Below are positions 25,272 to 33,749 of a stretch of DNA of 64,000 nucleotides, one piece after another. Position numbers and translations under genes: made by a program. This DNA is from CALFCX01 sp041650595. GTDB lineage: Bacteria > Margulisbacteria > WOR-1 > JAKLHX01. The DNA lies in assembly GCA_041650595.1 (NCBI GenBank), contig JBAZKW010000002.1, positions 124,001 through 188,000 of the forward strand. Direction: 5' to 3'. The notes beneath the pieces are model-generated. The model ran no database searches. It saw only the letters and a list, made by a program, of their open reading frames with translations, and was not told the origin of the DNA. How positions within the stretch are numbered: position 1 is the first letter of the stretch; the number at the start of each line of letters is the position of its first letter.

Positions 25272-27071
25272 CTATTTAGACCGCCGCTTCCTTTCGTTCT
25301 CACTAAGGAATTTTTTTCTGACACGGATGTTTTTGGGTGTTATTTCTACAAGCTCATCATCGTCAATGAACTCGAGCGCCTGTTCGAGCGAGAGCTTTAT
25401 CGGCGGAGTAAGTTTTACAAGATCGTCGGAACCGGCAGCTCTCATATTGGTCAGCTTTTTCTCTTTGCACGGGTTGGCAACCACTTCCTGTTTGCGCGGG
25501 CTTTCGCCTATGACCATGCCTTCATATACTTTGACGCCGGGCCCCACAAAAAGACTGCCGCGCTCCTGAAGATTGTTAAGCGCATAAGCCACCGTTGTCC
25601 CGTTCTCTCCGGAAACAATGACGCCGTTTTGCCTTTTTGAAATATCGCCTTTATATCTTTCGTATTTGGAGAAGGCATGGTGCAGAATCCCCTCGCCCTT
25701 GGTATCCATGATAAATTCTGCTCTGAAACCGAGAAGCCCTCTTGTAGGCACCATATATGTAAGAGAGGTGACCCCTTTTTTTGTTATCATATCGGTCATT
25801 TCACCTTTTCTTTTGCCGAGCTTTTCTATCACAGGACCGGCAAATTCTTCGGGAACGGTTATCATTGCCTGTTCTATCGGCTCCATTTTTTCGCCGTTTA
25901 CGGTCTTCAATATGACTTTGGGCTGCGACACGGCCAGTTCATGGCCCTCCCGGCGCATTTCTTCGACAAGTATAGAAATATGAAGCTCTCCCCTGCCGGA
26001 AACTTTGTATCCGTCGGCCCCGCCAAGCGACTCTATTTTTAGACCGACGTTTGTCTCGAGCTCTCTGTCAAGGCGCTCTTTAAGATGCCTGTTTGTGACA
26101 AATTTGCCTTCGGTACCGGCAAACGGAGAATCGTTGACAAGAAATTCCATTGTAAGTGTTGGCTCATCGATCTGAAGAAGCGGCATGGGGACGGGATTGT
26201 CTGCCGTACAGATCGTTTCGCCGATAGTTATATCGGAAATACCTGCGATGGCCACTATGTCCCCGCATTGCGCTTCCTCAACCTCTTTTTCTTTCAAACC
26301 TTCGAACACAGATAGTTTCGTTATTTTTGCCGGGACAATAGAACCATCTCTTCTGCATACCACGACTTGTTCATTTTTTTGAAGAGTACCGCTGGTAACA
26401 CGGCCTATCGCTATACGGCCGACATAATCGTCATAAGAAAGGTTAGTGACCTGCATTTGGAGAAGCCCCTTGCTTTTATCCGGATAAGGAGGCACGTGCT
26501 TAAGGATTGTTTCAAAAAGCGGCGTCAAGTCTTTTGATTCATCTTCCGTGTTATATTTAGCGACACCTTCCCTTGATATTGAATATACAACCGGGAAATC
26601 AAGCTGTTCGTCGGTCGCATCGAGTTTTACAAAAAGGTCGAAAACCATGTCCGTCACCTTGTGGGCGCGCTGGTCTTTTTTGTCTATTTTGTTTATGACG
26701 ACTATGGGCTTAAGTCCGAGTTTTAGTGACTTTGAAAGCACGAATTTTGTCTGCGGCATGGGACCTTCTTTTGCATCCACCAGAAGAAGGACGCTGTCAA
26801 CCATTTTTAGCACGCGTTCGACTTCCGAACCGAAATCGGCATGGCCCGGAGTATCGACTATGTTGATCTTGTATCCCCCGTAATGAATGGAACAGTTCTT
26901 GGAAAAAATTGTGATCCCGCGTTCGCGCTCCAGGTCGTTGCTGTCCATAACAAGCTCAACCAGTTCTTCCCTTTCCGTAAAAGCGCCGCCCTGCCGAAGC
27001 AAATGGTCGGTAAGAGTGGTCTTGCCGTGGTCGACGTGCGCTATTATGGCGATATTGATTATCTTCTGCAT
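25272..27071 (-). CDS. typA: BipA/TypA ribosome-associated GTPase
   Basis: The 599-residue translational GTPase has AHVDHGKTTLTDHLL (P-loop), RGITIFSKN, DTPGHADFG and NKIDK motifs. Elongation-factor-type domains II, III and V and the BipA-specific C-terminus follow (YALNNLQERGSLFVGPG, ELVEITPKNIRVRKK). It acts on the 50S subunit in ribosome assembly and stress adaptation. Length is normal. The stop faces that of pckG 12 bp away. A TATAAT box lies about 10 bp before the start codon. Confidence 0.97.
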   Translation of the reverse strand: MQKIINIAIIAHVDHGKTTLTDHLLRQGGAFTEREELVELVMDSNDLERERGITIFSKNCSIHYGGYKINIVDTPGHADFGSEVERVLKMVDSVLLLVDAKEGPMPQTKFVLSKSLKLGLKPIVVINKIDKKDQRAHKVTDMVFDLFVKLDATDEQLDFPVVYSISREGVAKYNTEDESKDLTPLFETILKHVPPYPDKSKGLLQMQVTNLSYDDYVGRIAIGRVTSGTLQKNEQVVVCRRDGSIVPAKITKLSVFEGLKEKEVEEAQCGDIVAIAGISDITIGETICTADNPVPMPLLQIDEPTLTMEFLVNDSPFAGTEGKFVTNRHLKERLDRELETNVGLKIESLGGADGYKVSGRGELHISILVEEMRREGHELAVSQPKVILKTVNGEKMEPIEQAMITVPEEFAGPVIEKLGKRKGEMTDMITKKGVTSLTYMVPTRGLLGFRAEFIMDTKGEGILHHAFSKYERYKGDISKRQNGVIVSGENGTTVAYALNNLQERGSLFVGPGVKVYEGMVIGESPRKQEVVANPCKEKKLTNMRAAGSDDLVKLTPPIKLSLEQALEFIDDDELVEITPKNIRVRKKFLSENERKRRSK

Positions 27072-27223
27072 AGCTTAATTATAGCGTGTTTTGGGTCTTA
27101 AAATAACGAAAAATTGTTTTTTTTGAGTGGCGGTATCCTTTAGATGCGGATAGTTTTCCCCTTTACCTGTTGCATAGTTTTATTGTATAATTCTTAAGAC
27201 AAATCACATAGATGGAGGATTTT

Positions 27224-28396
27224 ATGAAAAATAGGGTTTTTGCCTTCTTGCTTTTGTTCGTTTTCACTTTGTCCTCATCTTCATCGGCCTATTTCGGTAC
27301 ACGCCCCATGGGAATGGGAGGGGCTTTTACTGCAATAGCCGATGACGCCAACGCTGCTTATTGGAATCCCGCGGGATTTGCATTAAATCCCGGTGTTGAT
27401 ATTACAGGATCAACGCTAGCGACAAACCGAAATGCCGTTATGGGGGACAACATGGTTTCTGCAAAGATGTGCTACGAAGCAAAGATGAATTCCCCTTTTG
27501 ACTGGATATTCGGTATCGGGCTTTTATCAGCGGTGGCTGTTGATACAGCGCAATATCTGGGGGACCAGGGAATTCTCAAAAAAAACTGGGGCAGGGACGC
27601 TCCAAAAACATCCAGACAGGACTCCATGGCTGACCAGGTAAAACAAATGGGCGACAATAAGGATTATTCCAGAAACCCCGTAAAAAATGCTACGCCAAAA
27701 CCTGATGCACAGAAAAGAACGAGCATATTTGGACCAATACAAAATCTGACGCTTAATTTTAATCCCGGCCGGCACTCATACTGGGACAACCGCTACAGGG
27801 ATGAAGAAGATCCCCCATACAACAAGGCGCAATTTGCACTGGGGCTCACCTGGCTTGGCGACAATAACCCTCAGCTTGATGAACTGCGGAATTGGTATAC
27901 ATTATCTCTGGCTTCCGGCTGGGAAGAGCGTATTGCGGTAGGCGGAAATGTCAACTTCTACGACCTAAAGGTAATAAGCAGCGGAGTAAAAGGGTTCGGC
28001 GCTGGGATCGATCTCGGTGTAATAGCAAAGCCGCTTCCAAATGCCTCGTTCGGTCTAGTCGCAAAAGAGATTTTAACAACCGATATTAACTGGCAGAACG
28101 GAGCAAAGACCCGGTACGATATGATGATCAACGGCGGCGTAGCCTTGGACCCGATAGAAGAAGTAACAATAGCGGTAGACGGACACAATATTTTTGGCCA
28201 AAACAACAGCAAGATGACCATGCACTACGGAGTGGAAGTAAGGCCTATAAGGGGATTGGCATTCAGAGCTGGTTTATATAATAAAAGCAAAACCGCCGGC
28301 GCATCGATCGGCATAGGCAGCATGATCGCCGACTATGCATACCTTGGCGGGGAATTCAACAGAACACAGATGGTAGGGCTCACCTGGAAATTTTAA
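27224..28396 (+). CDS. Outer-membrane beta-barrel protein, TraF/PorV-like
   Basis: The 390-residue protein has a signal peptide (MKNRVFAFLLLFVFTLSSSSSAYF). The mature N-terminus then contains MGMGGAFTAIADDANAAYWN, the signature of FadL/PorV/TraF_2-type outer-membrane barrels. The rest alternates hydrophobic and polar residues and ends in Phe (GLTWKF), as barrels do. ATG at 27224 is preferred over 27212 because GGAGG lies between them. A weak promoter (TTTACC-N18-TATAAT, 27162-27191) is upstream. Cargo or partner unknown. Confidence 0.85.
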   Translation: MKNRVFAFLLLFVFTLSSSSSAYFGTRPMGMGGAFTAIADDANAAYWNPAGFALNPGVDITGSTLATNRNAVMGDNMVSAKMCYEAKMNSPFDWIFGIGLLSAVAVDTAQYLGDQGILKKNWGRDAPKTSRQDSMADQVKQMGDNKDYSRNPVKNATPKPDAQKRTSIFGPIQNLTLNFNPGRHSYWDNRYRDEEDPPYNKAQFALGLTWLGDNNPQLDELRNWYTLSLASGWEERIAVGGNVNFYDLKVISSGVKGFGAGIDLGVIAKPLPNASFGLVAKEILTTDINWQNGAKTRYDMMINGGVALDPIEEVTIAVDGHNIFGQNNSKMTMHYGVEVRPIRGLAFRAGLYNKSKTAGASIGIGSMIADYAYLGGEFNRTQMVGLTWKF

Positions 28397-28398
28397 TT

Positions 28399-28481
28399 TG
28401 GAGGGGGGAGGATTCGAACCTCCGAAGACTTTCGTCGACAGATTTACAGTCTGTTGCCATTAGCCGCTCGGCCACCCCTCC
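28399..28481 (-). tRNA. tRNA-Tyr (GTA)
   Basis: The minus strand folds as a class II tRNA. Acceptor GGAGGGG pairs with CCCCTCC followed by A; the anticodon loop is CTGTAAA with GTA; there is a long variable arm; the T arm GGAGG-TTCGAAT-CCTCC is perfect. CCA is not encoded. It lies alone between the outer-membrane protein gene and the MscS gene. Confidence 0.97.
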
Positions 28482-28567
28482 GGACACAATAAAATTCTAC
28501 CAGAAATTAGAGTAAAGTTGTAATATACACCTTTCCTGCGGTAAAATAACGCTTGAAGGAGATTTTT

Positions 28568-29116
28568 ATGGGCAGGATAAAAGATCTTATTCCCGCGATA
28601 TTCTCGGTAAACAATATCATGCTCTTTGCCCAAAAACTGCTCTCGATCATCCTGATCGGCGTATTTATCTATGTAACCTACAAGATGATCTCTTATTCAA
28701 TTAAGAAACTGCTGAAAGAACGCGCCAAAGGCCGGCACATGGAGATGCTTGTATCTTTTGCGCAAAGCACTCTTTTATATTTGACGTTTTTTATCTTTGT
28801 TGTGACAATTTTACAGGAACTCGGCATAAACCTGACGGCGATACTGGCAAGCGCAGGAATTGTAGGGCTTGCGGTAAGTTTTGGCGCCCAAACCATGATA
28901 AAAGATGTTATTGCCGGGATATTCATAATCATCGAAGATCAGTGTACGATCGGGGATGAAGTCGAAATAGTTAACAATATCGGCAAACCTGATATAAAAG
29001 GACGCGTCTCAGAAATGAATCTGCGCACAACTGTTATCGTGAATGAAAATGGTGTATATACGATACCAAACGGGTCCATAGGATACATATCAAACTTATC
29101 AAGGAAGAAAAAATAG
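28568..29116 (+). CDS. Short MscS-type mechanosensitive channel
   Basis: The 182-residue protein has three hydrophobic segments. The third contains the pore helix pattern of MscS (ILASAGIVGLAVSFGAQTMI), followed by IIEDQCTIGDEVEI, the conserved beta domain start. The chain stops right after PNGSIGYISNLS, so the large C-terminal vestibule domain of E. coli MscS (286 residues) is missing. It would release solutes under hypo-osmotic stress. ATG at 28568 chosen because GAAGGAG precedes it. Confidence 0.88.
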   Translation: MGRIKDLIPAIFSVNNIMLFAQKLLSIILIGVFIYVTYKMISYSIKKLLKERAKGRHMEMLVSFAQSTLLYLTFFIFVVTILQELGINLTAILASAGIVGLAVSFGAQTMIKDVIAGIFIIIEDQCTIGDEVEIVNNIGKPDIKGRVSEMNLRTTVIVNENGVYTIPNGSIGYISNLSRKKK

Positions 29117-29141
29117 GCTCAGTCTATGGTTCCCATACACA

Positions 29142-29173
29142 TTGTCATGTGGATTTTTTCAATCTGTTATAAT
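29142..29173 (+). promoter_or_regulatory. Promoter of the SemiSWEET gene
   Basis: An extended -10, TGTTATAAT, ends at 29173, with TTGTCA at 29142-29147 (20-bp spacer, longer than ideal). The predicted start falls at about 29180, essentially on the ATG at 29181, implying a leaderless or nearly leaderless transcript. Confidence 0.5.
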
Positions 29174-29180
29174 CGAACAT

Positions 29181-29438
29181 ATGAGCTATAAACTGATAGG
29201 TGTTTTTGCGGCGCTTCTGACATCAACCGGGTTTGTCCCTCAGATATTTAAGGCTTTAAAAACAAGACACGTAAAGGACCTTTCGGTGGTCATGCTGGGT
29301 CTCACGGCGTTAGGGACGGGGCTTTGGGCAGTTTACGGCCTGTTTCTTGGGGATGTCATCATTATATGTTCAAACTTGTTTACGTGCTCTACGATCTTGA
29401 TATTAGCCGTTTTGAAGTTCCGTTTCAAACAGGCATAA
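29181..29438 (+). CDS. SemiSWEET-type PQ-loop sugar transporter
   Basis: The 85-residue protein has three membrane helices with the PQ motif GFVPQIFKALKTRHVKDLS near residue 20 and a conserved Trp/Tyr region GTGLWAVYGLF. This is the half-transporter form of SWEET uniporters, which dimerise to pass sugars or other small solutes down a gradient. The start at 29181 gives the standard family length. It is convergent with rlmB, whose stop lies 8 bp downstream. Confidence 0.9.
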   Translation: MSYKLIGVFAALLTSTGFVPQIFKALKTRHVKDLSVVMLGLTALGTGLWAVYGLFLGDVIIICSNLFTCSTILILAVLKFRFKQA

Positions 29439-29445
29439 GCCAAGG

Positions 29446-30186
29446 TTAAAACTTTTTGGGCAGTCTTTGCCTGTATACCTCGTAAAGCATCAGTGCGGCG
29501 GCAACCGAAGCGTTCAAAGAAGGTATTTTCCCCCTCATTGGTATCCTGACAATGTAATCGCATCTCGTCTTTACCAGCGGAGCTATGCCTTTGTTCTCCC
29601 CGCCTACAACCACGGCAATGGGCATTTTAAGGTCAACTTCGCTCATTTTATTGCTGCCAAGATGATCTATCCCCACGACCCATAGGCCCTGCTCTTTCAG
29701 GTCGTTTATTGTCGAAGAAAGATTTGCGACCCTGGCGACTTTGACATGTTCTATGGCTCCGGCGGAAGTTTTCCCCACGGTCGGGGTCACGCTTACGGAC
29801 CTGTTTTTTGGGATTATGACGCCGTGCACTCCAGCCGCATCGCATGTGCGGACGATCGCCCCAAAGTTTTGCGGATCTTCGAGGCTGTCAAGTATAAGGA
29901 TAAAAGGCGGTTCGTCCTTTGATTTTGCATCGGCAAGGAATTCATGATAATCGGCATAAGATTTGCCTTCGGCTATCGCGACCACACCCTGGGAAAATTT
30001 TGCATATTTCTGTAAAGTATAATTATCGGCCCAATGATAAGGGACCCTTTTTTCTTTGGCAAGAGAAATAATCTTATCAATATTTTTATCAACCCCTTTG
30101 TACTTGCCGATAAAAATCTTGCTTATCTTTCTGTCCGCTTTCAAAGCTTCTTTGACGGGGTTTTTACCGCATATTACATCTTGCAT
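29446..30186 (-). CDS. rlmB: 23S rRNA 2'-O-methyltransferase, RlmB/TrmH family
   Basis: The 246-residue protein has the N-terminal RNA-binding domain (GKNPVKEALKADRKISKIFI) and the SpoU knot domain with motifs LEDPQNFGAIVRTCDAAG, VVGGENKGI and PSLNASVAAALMLYEV. It methylates a 23S rRNA ribose, by homology G2251. Length is normal. Its 5' end overlaps the stop of the aminotransferase gene by 13 bp, so the two are probably co-transcribed. Confidence 0.95.
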   Translation of the reverse strand: MQDVICGKNPVKEALKADRKISKIFIGKYKGVDKNIDKIISLAKEKRVPYHWADNYTLQKYAKFSQGVVAIAEGKSYADYHEFLADAKSKDEPPFILILDSLEDPQNFGAIVRTCDAAGVHGVIIPKNRSVSVTPTVGKTSAGAIEHVKVARVANLSSTINDLKEQGLWVVGIDHLGSNKMSEVDLKMPIAVVVGGENKGIAPLVKTRCDYIVRIPMRGKIPSLNASVAAALMLYEVYRQRLPKKF

Positions 30187-31466
30187 ACAGCATCCTCAAA
30201 TATCTTAAGCGCGTGATCGATATCGTTTTTTTTGACATTAAGGGGAGGGATAAATCGTATGACCTGATCGTTGGATCCGCAACTTATCAAAAGCAAGCCG
30301 TTATTAAGGCATTCCTTTACCACCGCTGAAGTCGCCTCAGGGTTTGGTTCGCCGTTCTCTTTTATAAGCTCGATGCCTATCATAAGGCCAAGTCCTCGGA
30401 CGTCTCCTATGATCTTACATTTAGATTTTATCGAATCCAGCTTTCGCATCGTATAAGTGCCAAGTCGCTCGACCTTACCCAAAAATCCTTTTTTCTGCAT
30501 GACATCTATTGTTGCGAGAGCTGCCGCGCAGGAAACAGGATTTCCTCCAAAAGTCCCCCCGTGGGCGCTAACGCTCCATTTTTCCATTACTTCTTTTTTC
30601 GCGATTATTCCTCCGAGTGGAAGCCCGTTGGCGATTCCTTTTGCCATGCACATTATGTCGGGGACAACCCCAAAATGCTCGTGCGCGAACATTCTTCCTG
30701 TTCGGCCAAACCCTGTTTGGACTTCGTCAAAAATGAGCAATATCCCGTTTTGTTCGCAAATAGACTTGAGCTGCTGAAGAAAAAATGCCGGCGGCGGAGC
30801 ATATCCGCCTTCTCCAAGGACAGGTTCAATAAGGACCGCGGCAATCTTATCTTTTCCTTCTCTTGAAATTATATCCTCAACAGCTTTTATGCAGCTCTTT
30901 GTACAAGTATCGGGATCACACTTGGCCCCGTTTTCCCCTGGACATCGATAGCAATATGGATACGGAGCTTCGAAAACATTGGCCATCAACGGCTCATAGC
31001 CCTTTTTATATTTTTCTTTTGAGTTGGTAACGCTCATCGCGGCAAATGTACGCCCGTGGAACGAACCGGTAAAAGATATGATGCCCTGTTTTTTTGTTGT
31101 GTATTTTGCAAGTTTTATTGCCGCTTCAATTGCTCCGGAACCGTCTTGACAAAAGAAACACATATCAAGACCGTCTTTTGTTATCGCGGCAAGTTTTTCG
31201 GCCAGTTCAATATATTTTTCGTAGTAAGCTACTCCTATGCATATATGTTCCAGATTTGAGAGCTGTTTCTTTACGGCGGATACTACCATAGGGTGGCAAT
31301 GCCCGAGCGATGTCACGGCTATTCCGCAGGAAAAATCAAGATAATTTTTCCCGTCTGCGCCAAACAAATAAGGCCCTTTGGCGCCTTTTATTACCAGATC
31401 GTTGTAATGCCCCAAAACAGGGGAAACAACTTTTTTGTACCTGGCTATTATTTCTTCTTTTTGCAT
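30174..31466 (-). CDS. Class III aminotransferase (GABA/ornithine type)
   Basis: The 430-residue PLP enzyme has GSGAIEAAIKLAKY, SFTGSFHGRTFAAMSVT, LIFDEVQTGFGRTG and the PLP Lys context PDIMCMAKGIANGLPLG. An extra Cys-rich insert, YCYRCPGENGAKCDPDTC near residue 175, is typical of the 4-aminobutyrate aminotransferase subgroup. It probably transfers an omega-amino group to 2-oxoglutarate or pyruvate. The substrate (4-aminobutyrate, ornithine, lysine-derived) cannot be fixed from sequence. It overlaps rlmB downstream. Confidence 0.9.
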   Translation of the reverse strand: MQKEEIIARYKKVVSPVLGHYNDLVIKGAKGPYLFGADGKNYLDFSCGIAVTSLGHCHPMVVSAVKKQLSNLEHICIGVAYYEKYIELAEKLAAITKDGLDMCFFCQDGSGAIEAAIKLAKYTTKKQGIISFTGSFHGRTFAAMSVTNSKEKYKKGYEPLMANVFEAPYPYCYRCPGENGAKCDPDTCTKSCIKAVEDIISREGKDKIAAVLIEPVLGEGGYAPPPAFFLQQLKSICEQNGILLIFDEVQTGFGRTGRMFAHEHFGVVPDIMCMAKGIANGLPLGGIIAKKEVMEKWSVSAHGGTFGGNPVSCAAALATIDVMQKKGFLGKVERLGTYTMRKLDSIKSKCKIIGDVRGLGLMIGIELIKENGEPNPEATSAVVKECLNNGLLLISCGSNDQVIRFIPPLNVKKNDIDHALKIFEDAVCKM

Positions 31467-31498
31467 CTCTTATTCCTTTTGCATACAGGGTGTTGTTC

Positions 31499-31519
31499 GG
31501 GCAGGTTTTAAACCTGCCC
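31499..31519. repeat. REP-like palindrome GGGCAGGTT...AACCTGCCC
   Basis: A perfect inverted repeat followed by CCTACAATGTTTTA. Related copies lie at 35259 and 38507 and a degenerate one at 9781. It sits between the NifU-like gene stop and the aminotransferase start. Confidence 0.78.
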
Positions 31520-31529
31520 CTACAATGTT

Positions 31530-31766
31530 TTATGCCGTCTCTACAGATTTCACTTCCGGAATATCCGATTTTACCATCTGCTCAACAACATTTTTGAGTG
31601 TCATAGTGGCCATCGGGCATCCGCCGCAGGCTCCGGTCAACCGGACCCTTACTACGCCGTCTTTTTCCGAAACAAATTCCACGTCCCCTCCGTCGGATTG
31701 AAGGTGATGCCTTATTTTTTCTAAAGACTCGATCACTTTATCTTCCACCGTAATATTTCCCGCCAT
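31530..31766 (-). CDS. NifU C-terminal domain iron-sulfur scaffold
   Basis: The 78-residue protein is a stand-alone NifU/Nfu domain with VRLTGACGGCPMATMTLK containing the CxxC that carries a labile Fe-S cluster, and the usual SDGGDVEFVSE segment. It transfers clusters to apoproteins such as the ferredoxins, fumarase and other Fe-S enzymes encoded here. Length is standard. AGGAGAATAGC precedes the ATG. It is divergent from crcB across a 120-bp gap. Confidence 0.95.
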   Translation of the reverse strand: MAGNITVEDKVIESLEKIRHHLQSDGGDVEFVSEKDGVVRVRLTGACGGCPMATMTLKNVVEQMVKSDIPEVKSVETA

Positions 31767-31850
31767 GCTATTCTCCTTTTACAAAAAAGTGGGGTTCTCG
31801 GTTTTTCCTCTATCTTTTATAATTATATCACTTTTGATGCCTGGACTGTT

Positions 31851-31879
31851 TTGACAGTCTCGGCCTACAATGATAATAT
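31851..31879 (+). promoter_or_regulatory. Promoter of crcB
   Basis: TTGACA (31851-31856), 17-bp spacer, TAATAT (31874-31879). The predicted start, about 31886, is at the first possible ATG (31887), so the message may be leaderless. No fluoride riboswitch fits in the space. Confidence 0.65.
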
Positions 31880-31886
31880 TTGGCTG

Positions 31887-32276
31887 ATGGTAAAGCTATT
31901 GGCATTGTTTTTGGGCGGCGGGGCAGGCACGCTGACAAGATATTTTGTATCTTCACATTCAAGCCGGATGATCGAATCAGGATTCCCTTTTGGCACAACG
32001 GTCGTAAACGTCTCCGGATCCTTTATTATAGGATTCCTTTGGGCGTTTATGGAACTGGTAAACATGTCCCCGAATTTAAGAGCTTTTATCTTCATCGGCT
32101 TTCTCGGCGGTTACACGACCTTCTCCACATATATGATGGAAAATTTGAACCTTCTAAGAGGCGGGGAAACAAAAGCCATGATGACCAATATATTGCTAAG
32201 CAATATTGCCGGATTGGTTCTTGTTGTCGCCGGATTTTTTATTGGCAGATATTTCGTTAATTTTTTAAGGGGGTAA
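31887..32276 (+). CDS. crcB: CrcB/Fluc fluoride channel
   Basis: The 129-residue membrane protein has four helices with the Fluc signatures GGGAGTLTRYFVS near the N-terminus, GTTVVNVSGSFIIGF and GFLGGYTTFSTYMMEN, which hold the Asn and Phe residues lining the fluoride pore. It exports fluoride as a dual-topology dimer. The ATG at 31887 gives the standard length; the frame extends upstream but into the promoter. A DUF190 gene follows 6 bp downstream, as commonly seen with crcB. Confidence 0.93.
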   Translation: MVKLLALFLGGGAGTLTRYFVSSHSSRMIESGFPFGTTVVNVSGSFIIGFLWAFMELVNMSPNLRAFIFIGFLGGYTTFSTYMMENLNLLRGGETKAMMTNILLSNIAGLVLVVAGFFIGRYFVNFLRG

Positions 32277-32282
32277 ATATTC

Positions 32283-32615
32283 ATGAAATTGCCGCAGGAT
32301 TGTATTTTGCTCAGAGCTTTTTTCGGGGAAAGCGATACATTAAAAGGAAAGCCTCTCTATGAGCAAATTGTGTTCAAAGCGAAAGAATTGGGGCTTGCGG
32401 GAGTTACCGTAACAAGAGGGATAATGGGATTCGGTGCGGACAGCAAGATACATTCGATAAAGCTTTTGGAAATTTCCGAAGACCTGCCGATAATAGTAGA
32501 AATAGTGGATACCGAAGAAAATATTTCTAAAATACTGCCTTTTCTCGATGAAACAATAAAAGAAGGCTTAGTTACTCAGGAAAAAGTAAAGGTCATCAAA
32601 TACACGCACAGCTAA
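32283..32615 (+). CDS. DUF190 (PII-like) protein
   Basis: The 110-residue cytoplasmic protein matches DUF190: LLRAFFGESDTLKGKPLYEQ at the start and LGLAGVTVTRGIMGFG in the middle. The fold resembles PII signal proteins. Family members are often next to crcB, and a role in controlling the fluoride channel has been proposed but is not established. It converges with the first P13-like gene, overlapping stops by 4 bp. Confidence 0.9.
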   Translation: MKLPQDCILLRAFFGESDTLKGKPLYEQIVFKAKELGLAGVTVTRGIMGFGADSKIHSIKLLEISEDLPIIVEIVDTEENISKILPFLDETIKEGLVTQEKVKVIKYTHS

Positions 32616-33148
32616 AAGCCTGTCGAAAGCTTCAAAGCCAGGCTCCCATTCTTATCTGGCACTATTTGGGCTGTGAGGCCGAGCGCTTCTTCGAGCTTTT
32701 TGTTGTAATCATTCGTATATATTCCAGGCCTAAATATTTCAAATAATTTAAAGCCTAGAAAAGCATAGGCCGCAATATATGCTGTATTCTCTTCTGATTT
32801 AGTTCTGTTGTCTTTAGTAAGGCCCCATGTGATGGCTATGCACGCCGCCTCTCCTATCAATGCGATTTTTCCTCCGTAATCATCCCCTTGTAAAAAAGAT
32901 CCGATTCCAAGTCCGGGAACAATATTTAGTTCTTGGGCACGTACCCAATCTTTCTTCTTGAGTTCATATATTGTCCGGCGGTCATCTTGCGACAAAGAAG
33001 AGGCTGTCGTTTTAATTTGATAGAAGTTTTGATCCAAACCCTGGTCAATATATTCATTTATTTCAGATAAGGATGATTCTGCGGAAAATGCTGCCGACAA
33101 AAAACATGCCATAAAAACGGCGGTAGTAAAAATAATCTTCGTCTTCAT
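32612..33148 (-). CDS. P13-like exported membrane protein, copy A
   Basis: The 178-residue protein has a signal peptide (MKTKIIFTTAVFMACFLSAA). It then has an LPGLG/GSFLQGDDYGGK stretch near residue 80 and two hydrophobic segments before LFEIFRPGIYTNDYNKKLEEAL. It resembles the P13 porin family first described in Borrelia, an assignment from pattern only. It is a tandem paralogue of the next gene with about half of the residues shared. Probably in the cell envelope; function unknown. Confidence 0.7.
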   Translation of the reverse strand: MKTKIIFTTAVFMACFLSAAFSAESSLSEINEYIDQGLDQNFYQIKTTASSLSQDDRRTIYELKKKDWVRAQELNIVPGLGIGSFLQGDDYGGKIALIGEAACIAITWGLTKDNRTKSEENTAYIAAYAFLGFKLFEIFRPGIYTNDYNKKLEEALGLTAQIVPDKNGSLALKLSTGF

Positions 33149-33179
33149 TTTGATATTCCTTCACAAAAATGAATAGAGT

Positions 33180-33719
33180 TTAGAATCTTGTCGAAAATTT
33201 TATAGCAATGCTTCCGTTCACATTAGGCCCTATTTGTGCAGTCAAATTCATTGCATCCATAAGCTTCTTATTGTAGTCGTCCGTATACACAAATGGCCGA
33301 ACAAGTTCAAATATCTTAAATCCAATTAATGAAACCCCTGCAATTGCCGCAGTCTCGTTAGCAAACCACGCCGATCCGGTAGCTTTCGGCTGAGAAACTA
33401 AAATTGCCAAGCTTATACTTTCTCCTATTAATGTAGTGGTCCCACCATAAATATCTCCTTGAACATATGAACCAAGGCCAAGGCCCACAAACCAATTAAG
33501 GGCAAAAGGGATCAGTACATCTTTTTTCTTTATGCTATAAAGGGTCATACGGTCTGATTGTGATAATGATCCGGATTTGACTTTTATTTGATAAAAATTT
33601 GTATCCAACCCCTGATCAATATCATTGTTGATATCAGAAAAAGAAGTTCCAGCAGCAAATGCCATTGAAAACAAACAACCCAGCATGATAAAAGTTGCAA
33701 ATAGAATTTTTGAGTTCAT
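33180..33719 (-). CDS. P13-like exported membrane protein, copy B
   Basis: The 179-residue protein is the tandem paralogue of the product 31 bp downstream. Shared elements are the signal peptide, SDINNDIDQGLDTNFYQIKV, GLGLGSYVQGDIYGGTT, FKIFELVRPFVYTDDYNKKL and a C-terminal Phe (IKFSTRF). The middle has diverged. Likely envelope-located. A duplication followed by divergence is the simplest reading. The aromatic C-terminus hints at outer-membrane insertion, but the hydrophobic segments look helical. Confidence 0.72.
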   Translation of the reverse strand: MNSKILFATFIMLGCLFSMAFAAGTSFSDINNDIDQGLDTNFYQIKVKSGSLSQSDRMTLYSIKKKDVLIPFALNWFVGLGLGSYVQGDIYGGTTTLIGESISLAILVSQPKATGSAWFANETAAIAGVSLIGFKIFELVRPFVYTDDYNKKLMDAMNLTAQIGPNVNGSIAIKFSTRF

Positions 33720-33749
33720 TTAGAAGCTCCTTAATCGTCTATTTTACAG

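Noticed and set aside
31767..31886. Fluoride riboswitch before crcB
   Set aside because: The crcB promoter leaves no leader RNA, and no fluoride aptamer motif was seen.
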